IMG/VR virus record: IMGVR_UViG_3300026097_000876
Location: 124,001-188,000 of that record
Length of the DNA stretch: 64,000 nt
Strand: one strand, 5' to 3'
From: a virus
The position numbers were made by a program, and so were the translations under genes. Positions 36,165 through 44,986 of the stretch are shown here, piece by piece; within the stretch, counting starts at the first letter, position 1; each line of letters begins with the position of its first letter. The notes beneath the pieces were generated by a model. It did no database searches, was not told where the DNA came from, and worked only from the letters and a program-made list of their open reading frames with translations.

Positions 36165-39100
36165 CTATATTGTCAATGCAAGTTTAATAGCAATATCTTC
36201 TGCATCATTAAATGTAACAGCACCTGTTGCACCCGCTACTGACACCCAGTTGTTTGAAATATCATAAATTTCAACTCTATCTTCAACGCTGTTATATCTC
36301 ATCATTCCAGTTTCTGGAGTAGGATGTCTGTTTGCATTTGTTCCTACAGGAATAACAAATCCGCCATTACCTTCGACTTTAAAATAACCTGTTCCACTTT
36401 GTTTGAGTGTTGTAACAGCGCCGTCTACAATATTAGTTATCTGATTTCCGTTAAAACTAAAGTTTTCAACACTAACATAACCGTTGCCGTTTGCTCTTAA
36501 AATTAAATCTTCGTTTGTAGTAATTGTTTCTAAAACATTTCCACTTATTGCAATATCGTCAACTTCTAGCCTTTGAATATCAAATCTTTGCGCTGTTACG
36601 TCAGCAACAAGTGATCCACCTGCATAAAATCTTAGAGTATCATCGTCTGCGCCAGGTGTTAGTTCAGGAGTAATATATGTATCGCGATCTTCGTCAAATA
36701 CTCCACCTAACTGAATCCATTGTCCGTCATATGCTTCAAAAACATTTGCATCAGTATTATAACGAATCATACCTGTGTCTGGGGATCCAGGACGTTCTGC
36801 TGTAGAACCTTTTGGTAATATAACAGCACCGGTACTGTCGACTACTACAGTTTCACTACTAGGATCAAGAACAATATCTCCTGAATTATTAGCAATAATA
36901 TTATTACTAAAATCTAGATCATCAATTATAATGGATCCTGTTCCGTTAGCTGTAAAATTAATGTTTCCATTACTTGCATCAGTTGTAATAGTGTCGTTAT
37001 CAATTATGATATCATCTATTACAGCTCGACCAACATTAAGTTCTGACCAAGCGAGTGTAGTTGTACCAAGATCATAAGTATTATCTGCTGCAGGAATAAT
37101 ATCACTGTCAATTTGTGCATTTATTTGAATAGTATCAGTGTCTTCGTCGCCTAGTGTAATGTTTCCGCCAACAGTAACATTTCCTGCTACATCTAAGTTG
37201 CCAGTAATATTAACATCGTCTAATAAATTAATTGTTCCTGCGGAACTGTTAATATTAATATCGCCACTAGTACTACTAATAGTATTTCCACTAATTCTAA
37301 TATTGCCCGCTTCGACCTTTGTTCCGTCAATTATTGTAGTGTTTACACCGTCAGTAAATGTAATACCTTGGTTGTTATTAAACAAAAATTCAGCATTAGT
37401 AAATGTTACTTCGCCTGTTTGTTGATTAATTCTAAATAAATCTCCTACACGAAAATCACCTTTATGGTCTACTGTGCTAAAATAAATGTTTGCATCATTA
37501 AGTGCAACAACTTCATCCTCTTGATCAACTAATGTATCATCATTTGTAACATCTTTACCTGTTCCAATATATGCAAGATTCATTCCAATTGCATATACTA
37601 CACATCCCGGTCCGTCACCGTATATTCCGTAATTTCCATATACGCTTGCACTTGCAATGCTTCTAATTTCGCCGCCGAAATCACTCTGATCAATAAGAGT
37701 TAATGCTGTTGCTGTGCCGCCGCCGCTAAATTCAATGTCTTGAATAAACGTGTCGTCGTCGATAATAATTTGTGATCCATCATCTCCGTCAAAGGATAAT
37801 TTTAAAACTGTATATTGATCAACTGCGGTGGCGGCAGATGGAGCTGTAAATGCTGTTGAAACTCCTATACCTTTTCTAACACGAAAATCATCAATTCTTC
37901 CAGCCCACGGATCGGTTGTAGTATATGTTCCGCCTATTGATAAAGGTTTTGTTGTTCCTAAGTCTGTGCTGTCTGTAGCTGTTGCTTCGAGTGACCCGTC
38001 AACAAATAGTCTAATATCAGTACCAACTCTAGATACCATAATATGATAAAAAGTTGTATTAACAAGTGTTATTGCTGGTGCAAGAATAATAGTATTACCA
38101 ATTGCTACTTTAGGTGCCGTGTCTACTGTGTATAATCTTAATGCATTATCTGTATCAGATCCTGCTCTAAAATCAAACATTGTTTCAGTACCTAAGTCGT
38201 CACTGATATAAATCCATCCTTCAACACTAAAGTCTCCAGTGCCAAAACCAAAATCTGTTGAAGTAGTTGTTGTAAACTTGTCGCCAATACCATCAAATAA
38301 TGCAATTCCTGTTCCGTACTTAACAGGAGAACTTGTAACAGTTTGTGCATTGCCCACCGCTGTAATTGTTTTTCTTGCTCTACTCAAAGGCTTAATAAAT
38401 CCAGTAGCTTTACCGTCGATAATAACAGTGTCAGTATCAACGCTTTCAATGGTTGATTGAGCAAGTTGTGTTCCATCTGCGTCGCTAAGTGTAATAGTTT
38501 CTCCTGCTACTGGAGCACTTCCGCTTAACCCGCTGTATTTAATTTTTGTTTTACCATCGCTTTTTAAGCCTGTAGATCCATCGACAATATCGATACCTTT
38601 ATCTGCAAAATATGTAAAACAGTTTAACCATTCTACTCTACCGCCGTTAGTAACACGCAGTCCACTAGCATTTGGTGTAATAAATGTTACACTATGGAAA
38701 AGCATTGATGCTTCTCTAGAACTTTCGTCTGCAATTGCACCGTCTACTAATGCACCGCGGCCAGCATCGCCAGCATCGAATCCTCTAGGATCTTGGGTAG
38801 TTAGTGTTGTTCCTTTTGTTATAACGCTAACGTCTCTAATATAAGGACTTCTTTGATATATTCTTACGTTGTTTACAAAACGGAATGCATATCCCGTGTC
38901 TGCTCCGCTATTATAATAAAAATCTTTAACAGTTATGTTCTCAACGGCTGTATCGCCGTTTAATAAAAACGCATCGTTACTTTGTGTTCCGCTAGTAGGA
39001 GAAACTGATACTGATCGTATACCGTGTCCTTTAACTGTAACTCCTAATGGCACTGTTAACGGAAACGCTTCTTGATATTCGCCCGGGTAAACATAGACAG

Positions 39101-39881
39101 TGTCGCCGTTACCTGCTAGTTCTAAAGCTCGTGCAATTGTTCTTACTGGATCTTGAGGATGGTCTCCTGACTGACCATCGTCGCCGTTGGTTGCGACATA
39201 ATATAAATTACCCGGAGTACTAATTAGATCAATACTACCAAAATCAAGATCGTTAGTTGTTAATGTGTTTGTTGTAACGTTGGCAAAATTACCAGTTGCC
39301 CAGCGTTTGCTTTCAGTTCCGATGTTATACGTATTATCTATATCGGGCATAATATCACTAGCAATGTCTGCATTAATAAAGATATTATCAGTATCATCGT
39401 CACCGATTGTAATATTTCCATCGGCGCTAATATTGCCGGTTGCATGTAAGTTTCCATTAACTGTTGTGTTACCAACAATATTAACTTCACCAGTACCATT
39501 GGCTCTAATAAACAAATCGCTATTTGTATTAGTATTTTCTAAGAAGTTGTTATTAATTTCTAAATCGCCAATTAATACTCTATTACCAACAATAGTATTA
39601 TCAGCTGTTGCTATTGAAAATTCTTGAGCGGTTGTTTCGATTGAATTACTATCTCCGTCAATTGTAACATTTCCAATTGTAAAGACGTTGTTTGTAATTT
39701 CTAAGTCTGTTACACGGGCGATTCCGTTAACATCAAGTGCATACTGAGGATTGGTTGTTTTTACTCCGATCCGACGGTTATTAACATCTAGATATAAAAG
39801 GTCTGTCTCAAAGGCTAAATCCGTCCCGTTTCTCAGGAGGTTTTCCTTTAAGAGAGGACCCGATATGCGACCAATTGCCAT
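36165..39881 (-). CDS. Giant virion protein with beta-helix and LamG-like insertion (paralogue C)
   Basis: 1238 aa. The N-terminus (GRISGPLLKENLLRNGTDLAFETDLLYLD) matches paralogue D. A DUF1565-like beta-helix begins near residue 227 (LYYVATNGDDG, VRTIARALELA, VYVYPGEYQEAFPL). Residues about 530-697 form a concanavalin-like (LamG-type) insertion: GDFSVEGWIYISDD, YHIMVSRVGTDIRLFVDG, WAGRIDDFRVRKG. The shared module YIGTGKDVTND...FRVGDLF follows near residue 770-815. Two copies of the RYNT module are at the C-terminal end. The LamG domain suggests glycan binding. A structured leader and late box precede the gene. Confidence 0.75.
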   Translation of the reverse strand: MAIGRISGPLLKENLLRNGTDLAFETDLLYLDVNNRRIGVKTTNPQYALDVNGIARVTDLEITNNVFTIGNVTIDGDSNSIETTAQEFSIATADNTIVGNRVLIGDLEINNNFLENTNTNSDLFIRANGTGEVNIVGNTTVNGNLHATGNISADGNITIGDDDTDNIFINADIASDIMPDIDNTYNIGTESKRWATGNFANVTTNTLTTNDLDFGSIDLISTPGNLYYVATNGDDGQSGDHPQDPVRTIARALELAGNGDTVYVYPGEYQEAFPLTVPLGVTVKGHGIRSVSVSPTSGTQSNDAFLLNGDTAVENITVKDFYYNSGADTGYAFRFVNNVRIYQRSPYIRDVSVITKGTTLTTQDPRGFDAGDAGRGALVDGAIADESSREASMLFHSVTFITPNASGLRVTNGGRVEWLNCFTYFADKGIDIVDGSTGLKSDGKTKIKYSGLSGSAPVAGETITLSDADGTQLAQSTIESVDTDTVIIDGKATGFIKPLSRARKTITAVGNAQTVTSSPVKYGTGIALFDGIGDKFTTTTSTDFGFGTGDFSVEGWIYISDDLGTETMFDFRAGSDTDNALRLYTVDTAPKVAIGNTIILAPAITLVNTTFYHIMVSRVGTDIRLFVDGSLEATATDSTDLGTTKPLSIGGTYTTTDPWAGRIDDFRVRKGIGVSTAFTAPSAATAVDQYTVLKLSFDGDDGSQIIIDDDTFIQDIEFSGGGTATALTLIDQSDFGGEIRSIASASVYGNYGIYGDGPGCVVYAIGMNLAYIGTGKDVTNDDTLVDQEDEVVALNDANIYFSTVDHKGDFRVGDLFRINQQTGEVTFTNAEFLFNNNQGITFTDGVNTTIIDGTKVEAGNIRISGNTISSTSGDININSSAGTINLLDDVNITGNLDVAGNVTVGGNITLGDEDTDTIQINAQIDSDIIPAADNTYDLGTTTLAWSELNVGRAVIDDIIIDNDTITTDASNGNINFTANGTGSIIIDDLDFSNNIIANNSGDIVLDPSSETVVVDSTGAVILPKGSTAERPGSPDTGMIRYNTDANVFEAYDGQWIQLGGVFDEDRDTYITPELTPGADDDTLRFYAGGSLVADVTAQRFDIQRLEVDDIAISGNVLETITTNEDLILRANGNGYVSVENFSFNGNQITNIVDGAVTTLKQSGTGYFKVEGNGGFVIPVGTNANRHPTPETGMMRYNSVEDRVEIYDISNNWVSVAGATGAVTFNDAEDIAIKLALTI

Positions 39882-39997
39882 CTTCTCTCCTCAATACGGG
39901 GATCCCGTCCCTCTAGCCTAAGTTTTCAGCTTTCGCTCTTTGCTGGCTAACCACAGTTTGGACCTGCGAACTTTATTGGTCTTGTCCGCATTAATAT
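39882..39997 (-). promoter_or_regulatory. Structured 5' leader with possible pseudoknot
   Basis: About 110 nt between the late box and the gene, longer than the other leaders. On the minus strand GCGGAC (39989-39984) can pair with GTTCGC (39971-39966), while GACC in its loop (39981-39978) can pair with GGTC (39964-39961), an H-type pseudoknot at the predicted 5' end. Further on are a hairpin AGC-GAAA-GCT inside TAGCC/GGCTA, and ACGGG-ATC-CCCGT just before the Shine-Dalgarno GAGGAGAG. Function unknown. Confidence 0.4.
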
Positions 39998-40005
39998 TAT
40001 TTATC
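39998..40005 (-). promoter_or_regulatory. Late promoter box GATAAATA
   Basis: GATAAATA on the minus strand, about 117 bases before the 1238-aa gene and immediately downstream of paralogue D. The distance leaves room for the structured leader. Confidence 0.6.
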
Positions 40006-40017
40006 CGTATTAAGAAA

Positions 40018-43000
40018 TTAGTCGAGGATAAGGTTGAATATGTAAGCTAATTCTTCAACATCAGATGCTTCAATACTTTCAACTTCGCCCGCCGCGTTAA
40101 TCCAACTAGTTCCGTTCCAAGCTTCAACATACTCTAGTTGAGTATTGTAACGAGTGTGTCCAATTTCTGGTGTTGATGGACGCTCTGCTGTATTACCTTG
40201 CGGAATTACCATGCCGCTTGGATTATCGATCTTTAAATACGCTTGTCTGTTGCTGTTAGTAAGCGAGAATGAAAATACTTGTGATACTGAATTTAATAAA
40301 TCACTGTCTTGAAAATGAAGATCTTCAATTTTTGTATAACCAGTTCCGTTCGATCTTAAGATACTATTGCCGTCAGTGTCGTCTGCACTTACTACGTTTC
40401 CGTCGATACTAAATTGATGATTACTACTAAATCCTCCAGATTCTAAAAGGATTCCGTTTAGTGTATGATTATTTACTCCGCCAGTTACAAAATTAAATTG
40501 ATTATTGCTAAGGTCTAAATATGTATCTCTATCAGTATCGTAAATCCCAGATAAAGAAACAGATCCGCCAGTTTCTACTCCTTCAAATGTATCAAACTCT
40601 GTGTTATATCTTATACCTGCACTAACTGATGGTCTTTGTACAGCATTTCCTTTAGGCAAGGTTAGCATGCCTGTTGCTGAAAAATCTAAATTTTCAGTAG
40701 GAGCAAATACAACGTCTCTAGGTGTACCACCTAAGTTATTTGTTACTTGTGTCCAATAATCTATAGAAGGACTATTAATAATTGGAAAATTATAAGTTGC
40801 ATTTGTAATAATTGAATATCCTGCAGCATCTTGAGATTGAAGTAATCCAGTATTATATAAATCCCAAACAGACGTAATAGACCCAGCCCGCCATTCATTA
40901 GTACCAGCTTGACTTGAAATTAAGTAATAAAGATATTCATATACAAGATTTTCGTAGCTTAAACCGAGCGGGTCTGTGTACCAAGCAAACGGTGGATAAT
41001 TATACCCTGGTTGTCCACCTGCTTGGAATCCACCTCGAGCAGCATCCATTGCTTCAGTTATAGTAGATCGTCGAGTAGTACTTAATGGAGTATATAATGA
41101 ACACCATTTTGGAATTAATAAATCTTTAAGTATTTTTTCTTGTACTAGATTACGTTGACTACTTCCTCCGTCTTCTTGAAAATTATTCATTTCATTTTCT
41201 AACACACCAAATGATCTGTTTGGCTTAAATGATCCTAAAGTTGATGTAAGATTATTTTCGTCTGTACTGTCAGCGTACACTATAATTCCTGTTAGCCCAT
41301 CTGAAAACTCTGCATATAACGTAGCATTGTCAGCAACACCGTCGTAATTGTTATCCAAGTAGCTACCTAATAAATTTGCAGCATGTTTAACAGCATCTTC
41401 ACTTGCTAGTTCTGTTCCAAGTACAGGAATTCCAAGAACAGTAGTCCATTTAGGCAACACTGATCTCAACTCAGTATAAGAATTAAAAATACTAGGATAT
41501 CCAGGATCTGTAGAATTGTATACTATAAATTCACCTTCAGGATCAAATTTACCTATAATTTTATTTTCTTTTATTTGTAAATTTTCAAAATTAGTAGTAC
41601 CAGTGCCGTTGTTTAAAATATATAAATCTGCATTGGTTTCGTTAGTTCCAATAGATTCTGAACTAATAGTTACTGTGTCTATAGCAGAAGTTATAGAATA
41701 TAAATTAGCCCATGTTTTTGTTTTTGATCCTAGTGTCAGTCCGTCTGAATCACCAGGCATAAAATCTTGACTAATAAATGTATTAAGATCAACAATGTCT
41801 GTAGGAGAATCACCAATTGCATTAATTGCACCGCCAACTGTGATATTTCCAGTTAATGATAAATTAGGAGCTACTACATCGCTTTGAAAGTTGATTGATC
41901 CTGCAGCATCAAAATCTATATTAGATGTAGTTGTTTCGATATTGTTTCCAGCAATTACAATATTACTTAATGTTATCTGTCCTGGCTCTAATGTAACAAC
42001 ATCATTACCTTGTCTAATTTGTACCCGTGTGTTGTCGGCAAAAATGCTTTCAACATCAAAACTTGTTCTTTCATTTTCGAGATCTACTAAAAAGTTATCC
42101 CCAACTCTAAAATTACCTCGTTGATCTTGAGAAGTATAATATACTGTTGCATTGTTTGTTTCAACTACTTCGTTGTCTTGATTTGTTAATGTATTATCGT
42201 TAGTAACATCTTTTCCTGCACCGATATATGCAAAATTATGGTTGATTAAATAAGCAATACAGTTTGCTCCGTCGGCTTCAATACCTTTATTGCCATAAAC
42301 TGCTGCACTTGCTATACATCTTAATTCACAACCGTATTCAGTAGTACTGTCTGGTAGTAGTCGGCCGGTACCTTGTTGTAAATTTATTCCTCTATCTGCA
42401 AAATAACTAAAACTGTTAAGCCATTCTACTCTAACTCCACTACGTGCTGTAAGTGCATCAACACCAGGAGTAATAAATGTTACACTATGAAATAGCATAC
42501 TAGCAGACCTACTGTTTTGTGCAACTACGCTACCGTCAACTAAGGCACCTTTTCCTGCATCGCCGCTTGCAAAACCTCTAGGATCACTCGCACTAATTGT
42601 TGAACCTTTTGTAATTACGCTGACATTTCTAATATACGGAGATCTGCCTGGTTCTTGTTCAAATATAGTTGTTGAAAAATCTTCTGCAAATCTAAATGCA
42701 TATCCTGTATCATTGCTGCTATTATAATAAAACTCTTTAACAGTTAAATTTTCTATAGTAACATCGCTGTTTACTAAAAAACAATCATTACTTTGTGTTG
42801 CTGAAGTAGGTAAAATTTCAACTCCTCTAATACTATCTCCTTGGATAGTAACACCTTTCGGAACTGTTAGAGGAAAGTCTTCTTGATATGTGCCTGGATA
42901 GATATAAATTAAATCGCCGGACGTTGCAACACTAAGTGCTTTCTCAATAGTTGCATAAGGACCTCCTGGATTATTACCTTCGTTTGTGTCTGATCCATTG

Positions 43001-44073
43001 CCGTTTGATACAAAAATTATTCCAACGTCCTTAGTAAGCTCAATTCCTCTAAAGACAATCCCGCTAGCAGCAACTGAATCTGCTTTTAATTCATCAACAG
43101 CAATCCTAAAACCTTTAGCTGGTCCAGTACTGTCGTTATCTTTACCAATATGAAAAACATTATCTTGATCTGGTGTTAGATCGTTGTTAAATTCTGCGAA
43201 GAAACTTGCGGTGTCAGTACTGTCGTCACCGACGGTAATTGTTTCTCCTCCGTAAGTAATATTTCCTGTAGCATGTAAATTGCCATTAACGGTTAATGTA
43301 TCGCCTGTTTGCAATTGTAATCTACGAGGTGCACTTCTTGGATAATATTTTTCAATGTACGCTTTAAATGCTTCTGGATTAGAATGTTCGCTAATAAGAT
43401 TAGATGCAGGAAATGCTGTTCCACCAATAAATTGTGTATTCAGCTGTAATAGCTGTAATGCGTCATCTGCTTGTATATCGCCGTCACCGTCCCAGTCAAG
43501 TGCAGCTAATTCTTCAGCATTCCAAAGTCCTGATTGCGATAAAGACAGTGTATAGTCATACAGTCTATCCATATCATTTGGCGGTGAATCAGCACTAATT
43601 TTAGGACCTGGATCCCAATAATTACCGTAGTTGCCATTTGAATTCCATGCTTCCGTTTGCCCGTCAAATACTTCAGATTTAATTCCAACGTCGCCGTTTG
43701 TGACAATAGCTTTTAGTCCGTCGTCCCTGATAGCAAAATTATAGCTACCAATACCGTTTGTAACAATGTAGCCTTCCGGATGTGTTGATTGTAAAGTTAC
43801 ATCGCCAGTTCCTGTACTAATACCAGTTGTAGCAAGTGTAAAGTCGCCTACTTTTAAACTATTATTAAAAATTACATCAGGTTCTGATGTACCTGATGAA
43901 GCACGAAGTGTGCCATCTACAGTTAAGTTTCTTGGTGTAGTGGTGGTATTGACTCCAAGGGTATTATCTCGTTTAACAACAAGTAGATCATTGTCAAACT
44001 TAAGATCAGCTAACTCTCTTAATAAATTATCTTGTAATAACTGACCGCCGATTCTGGCGACTTGTGTTGGCAT
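40018..44073 (-). CDS. Giant virion protein with dockerin-like motif, beta-helix and unknown insertion (paralogue D)
   Basis: 1351 aa, a tandem paralogue of the 1238-aa protein. Near residue 191 an insertion carries DWDGDGDIQADDALQLLQL, a calcium-loop/helix typical of a dockerin type I repeat (single copy). A beta-helix follows from about residue 350 (IIFVSNGNGSDT, YATIEKAL, IYIYPGTYQEDFPL). The shared YIGAGKDVTND...NFRVGDNF module lies near residues 600-650. Residues about 855-1105 are a second insertion absent from paralogue C, with HAANLLGSYLDNNYDGVADN and GGFQAGGQPGYNYPPFAWYTD. Two RYNT modules end the protein. An AATAAATA box precedes it. Confidence 0.75.
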   Translation of the reverse strand: MPTQVARIGGQLLQDNLLRELADLKFDNDLLVVKRDNTLGVNTTTTPRNLTVDGTLRASSGTSEPDVIFNNSLKVGDFTLATTGISTGTGDVTLQSTHPEGYIVTNGIGSYNFAIRDDGLKAIVTNGDVGIKSEVFDGQTEAWNSNGNYGNYWDPGPKISADSPPNDMDRLYDYTLSLSQSGLWNAEELAALDWDGDGDIQADDALQLLQLNTQFIGGTAFPASNLISEHSNPEAFKAYIEKYYPRSAPRRLQLQTGDTLTVNGNLHATGNITYGGETITVGDDSTDTASFFAEFNNDLTPDQDNVFHIGKDNDSTGPAKGFRIAVDELKADSVAASGIVFRGIELTKDVGIIFVSNGNGSDTNEGNNPGGPYATIEKALSVATSGDLIYIYPGTYQEDFPLTVPKGVTIQGDSIRGVEILPTSATQSNDCFLVNSDVTIENLTVKEFYYNSSNDTGYAFRFAEDFSTTIFEQEPGRSPYIRNVSVITKGSTISASDPRGFASGDAGKGALVDGSVVAQNSRSASMLFHSVTFITPGVDALTARSGVRVEWLNSFSYFADRGINLQQGTGRLLPDSTTEYGCELRCIASAAVYGNKGIEADGANCIAYLINHNFAYIGAGKDVTNDNTLTNQDNEVVETNNATVYYTSQDQRGNFRVGDNFLVDLENERTSFDVESIFADNTRVQIRQGNDVVTLEPGQITLSNIVIAGNNIETTTSNIDFDAAGSINFQSDVVAPNLSLTGNITVGGAINAIGDSPTDIVDLNTFISQDFMPGDSDGLTLGSKTKTWANLYSITSAIDTVTISSESIGTNETNADLYILNNGTGTTNFENLQIKENKIIGKFDPEGEFIVYNSTDPGYPSIFNSYTELRSVLPKWTTVLGIPVLGTELASEDAVKHAANLLGSYLDNNYDGVADNATLYAEFSDGLTGIIVYADSTDENNLTSTLGSFKPNRSFGVLENEMNNFQEDGGSSQRNLVQEKILKDLLIPKWCSLYTPLSTTRRSTITEAMDAARGGFQAGGQPGYNYPPFAWYTDPLGLSYENLVYEYLYYLISSQAGTNEWRAGSITSVWDLYNTGLLQSQDAAGYSIITNATYNFPIINSPSIDYWTQVTNNLGGTPRDVVFAPTENLDFSATGMLTLPKGNAVQRPSVSAGIRYNTEFDTFEGVETGGSVSLSGIYDTDRDTYLDLSNNQFNFVTGGVNNHTLNGILLESGGFSSNHQFSIDGNVVSADDTDGNSILRSNGTGYTKIEDLHFQDSDLLNSVSQVFSFSLTNSNRQAYLKIDNPSGMVIPQGNTAERPSTPEIGHTRYNTQLEYVEAWNGTSWINAAGEVESIEASDVEELAYIFNLILD

Positions 44074-44098
44074 AGAGTTCCCCTCAAACTTACTACAG

Positions 44099-44106
44099 TA
44101 TTTATT
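44099..44106 (-). promoter_or_regulatory. Late promoter box AATAAATA
   Basis: AATAAATA on the minus strand, 25 bases before the 1351-aa gene, touching the last base of the 175-aa gene. Confidence 0.6.
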
Positions 44107-44633
44107 TACTTGTCGAAGTTATGCAGAACTTGAACAGGTTTTCCGGTTGGTACAGGAGTACCAAAAACAAGATAATAACCGTCAGCATAAGGGGAGTTTG
44201 GTCCGCCTAAATTTCCACTAGTACTTTGCTGAATTGTGTAGTTTGTAGTTGCTAACTGAAAAACGTTTTCAATAGTAACTAATATATTGTTTTCTGATAT
44301 CGGTACTGGATAAAAAGAATCTCCTGAATCTAAAGGTCCAAAAGTAGTTTCTACACCGTCGCCATTGCCTAAATTTTGCTGAACAATAGTTGTTGGTTCT
44401 CTAAATCTAACAGGTTTCCATTCGCTATCTTGATAAACTTCAAAGTTAGTTACGTCAGTATTGTAACGTAACATACCTTCTTGAGGAGTAAACGGTCTAT
44501 TTGCTTGAGATCCTTTAGGTATAATCATAGCTGAACTAGTATTCATGTCAATTAATCCAAGACTATCTACATTTACACCTTTAGTATCTGCATTTATACC
44601 TCTGGATGTTGTTTGTGCCTTTAAAAATCTCAT
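44106..44633 (-). CDS. Virion protein with RYNT module
   Basis: 175 aa. GSQANRPFTPQEGMLRYNTDVTNFEVYQDSEWKPV is the same module found near the C-termini of the giant proteins. The remaining ~95 residues (FREPTTIVQQNLGNGDGVETTFGPL...) are beta-rich and unrecognised. Its N-terminus (MRFLKAQTTSRGINADTKG) resembles a short attachment or trimerisation lead. It shares one base with the upstream 114-aa gene. Probable fibre component. Confidence 0.6.
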   Translation of the reverse strand: MRFLKAQTTSRGINADTKGVNVDSLGLIDMNTSSAMIIPKGSQANRPFTPQEGMLRYNTDVTNFEVYQDSEWKPVRFREPTTIVQQNLGNGDGVETTFGPLDSGDSFYPVPISENNILVTIENVFQLATTNYTIQQSTSGNLGGPNSPYADGYYLVFGTPVPTGKPVQVLHNFDK

Positions 44634-44977
44634 TATACTTCCAAATAACTAATTGTGCAAACTAAATTTACTGGTGATTGGCTAGAAGCAACAATTGCAT
44701 CTCCTGCTTCTAATACAATTTTTTCTGTATCAAATGTAAATGTGTCTGCTCCTGCAACTTTTAAATTATTTACAACTTGGTTAGCGTTGGGATCATCAGT
44801 ACCTTTTGTTTGACCGCTCGGAACAAAGTGTAAATCAAATGTAGTATCATTTGATCCGCCAGTATCTTCTGATGCTGTATTACACACTAGTAATGTTGTA
44901 ATAGCATATCTTTTTCCAGCAGGAACAGTTAAAAGTGTAGTATCTGCTAGATTAATTTTTCCGTTTGTGATTGCCAT
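44633..44977 (-). CDS. Small virion protein (~110-aa family, copy 3)
   Basis: 114 aa: LTVPAGKRYAITTLLVCNTASEDTGGSNDTTFDLHF and FDTEKIVLEAGDAIVASSQSPVNLVCTISYLEV. The VPAG motif and the KIVLEAGD segment align with the 108-aa and 109-aa proteins, and all three end in a hydrophobic strand. Such compact all-beta proteins could decorate the head or join tail parts; nothing more specific is visible. Gap of 9 bases to the upstream 317-aa gene. Confidence 0.55.
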   Translation of the reverse strand: MAITNGKINLADTTLLTVPAGKRYAITTLLVCNTASEDTGGSNDTTFDLHFVPSGQTKGTDDPNANQVVNNLKVAGADTFTFDTEKIVLEAGDAIVASSQSPVNLVCTISYLEV

Positions 44978-44986
44978 ATTGTTTCC

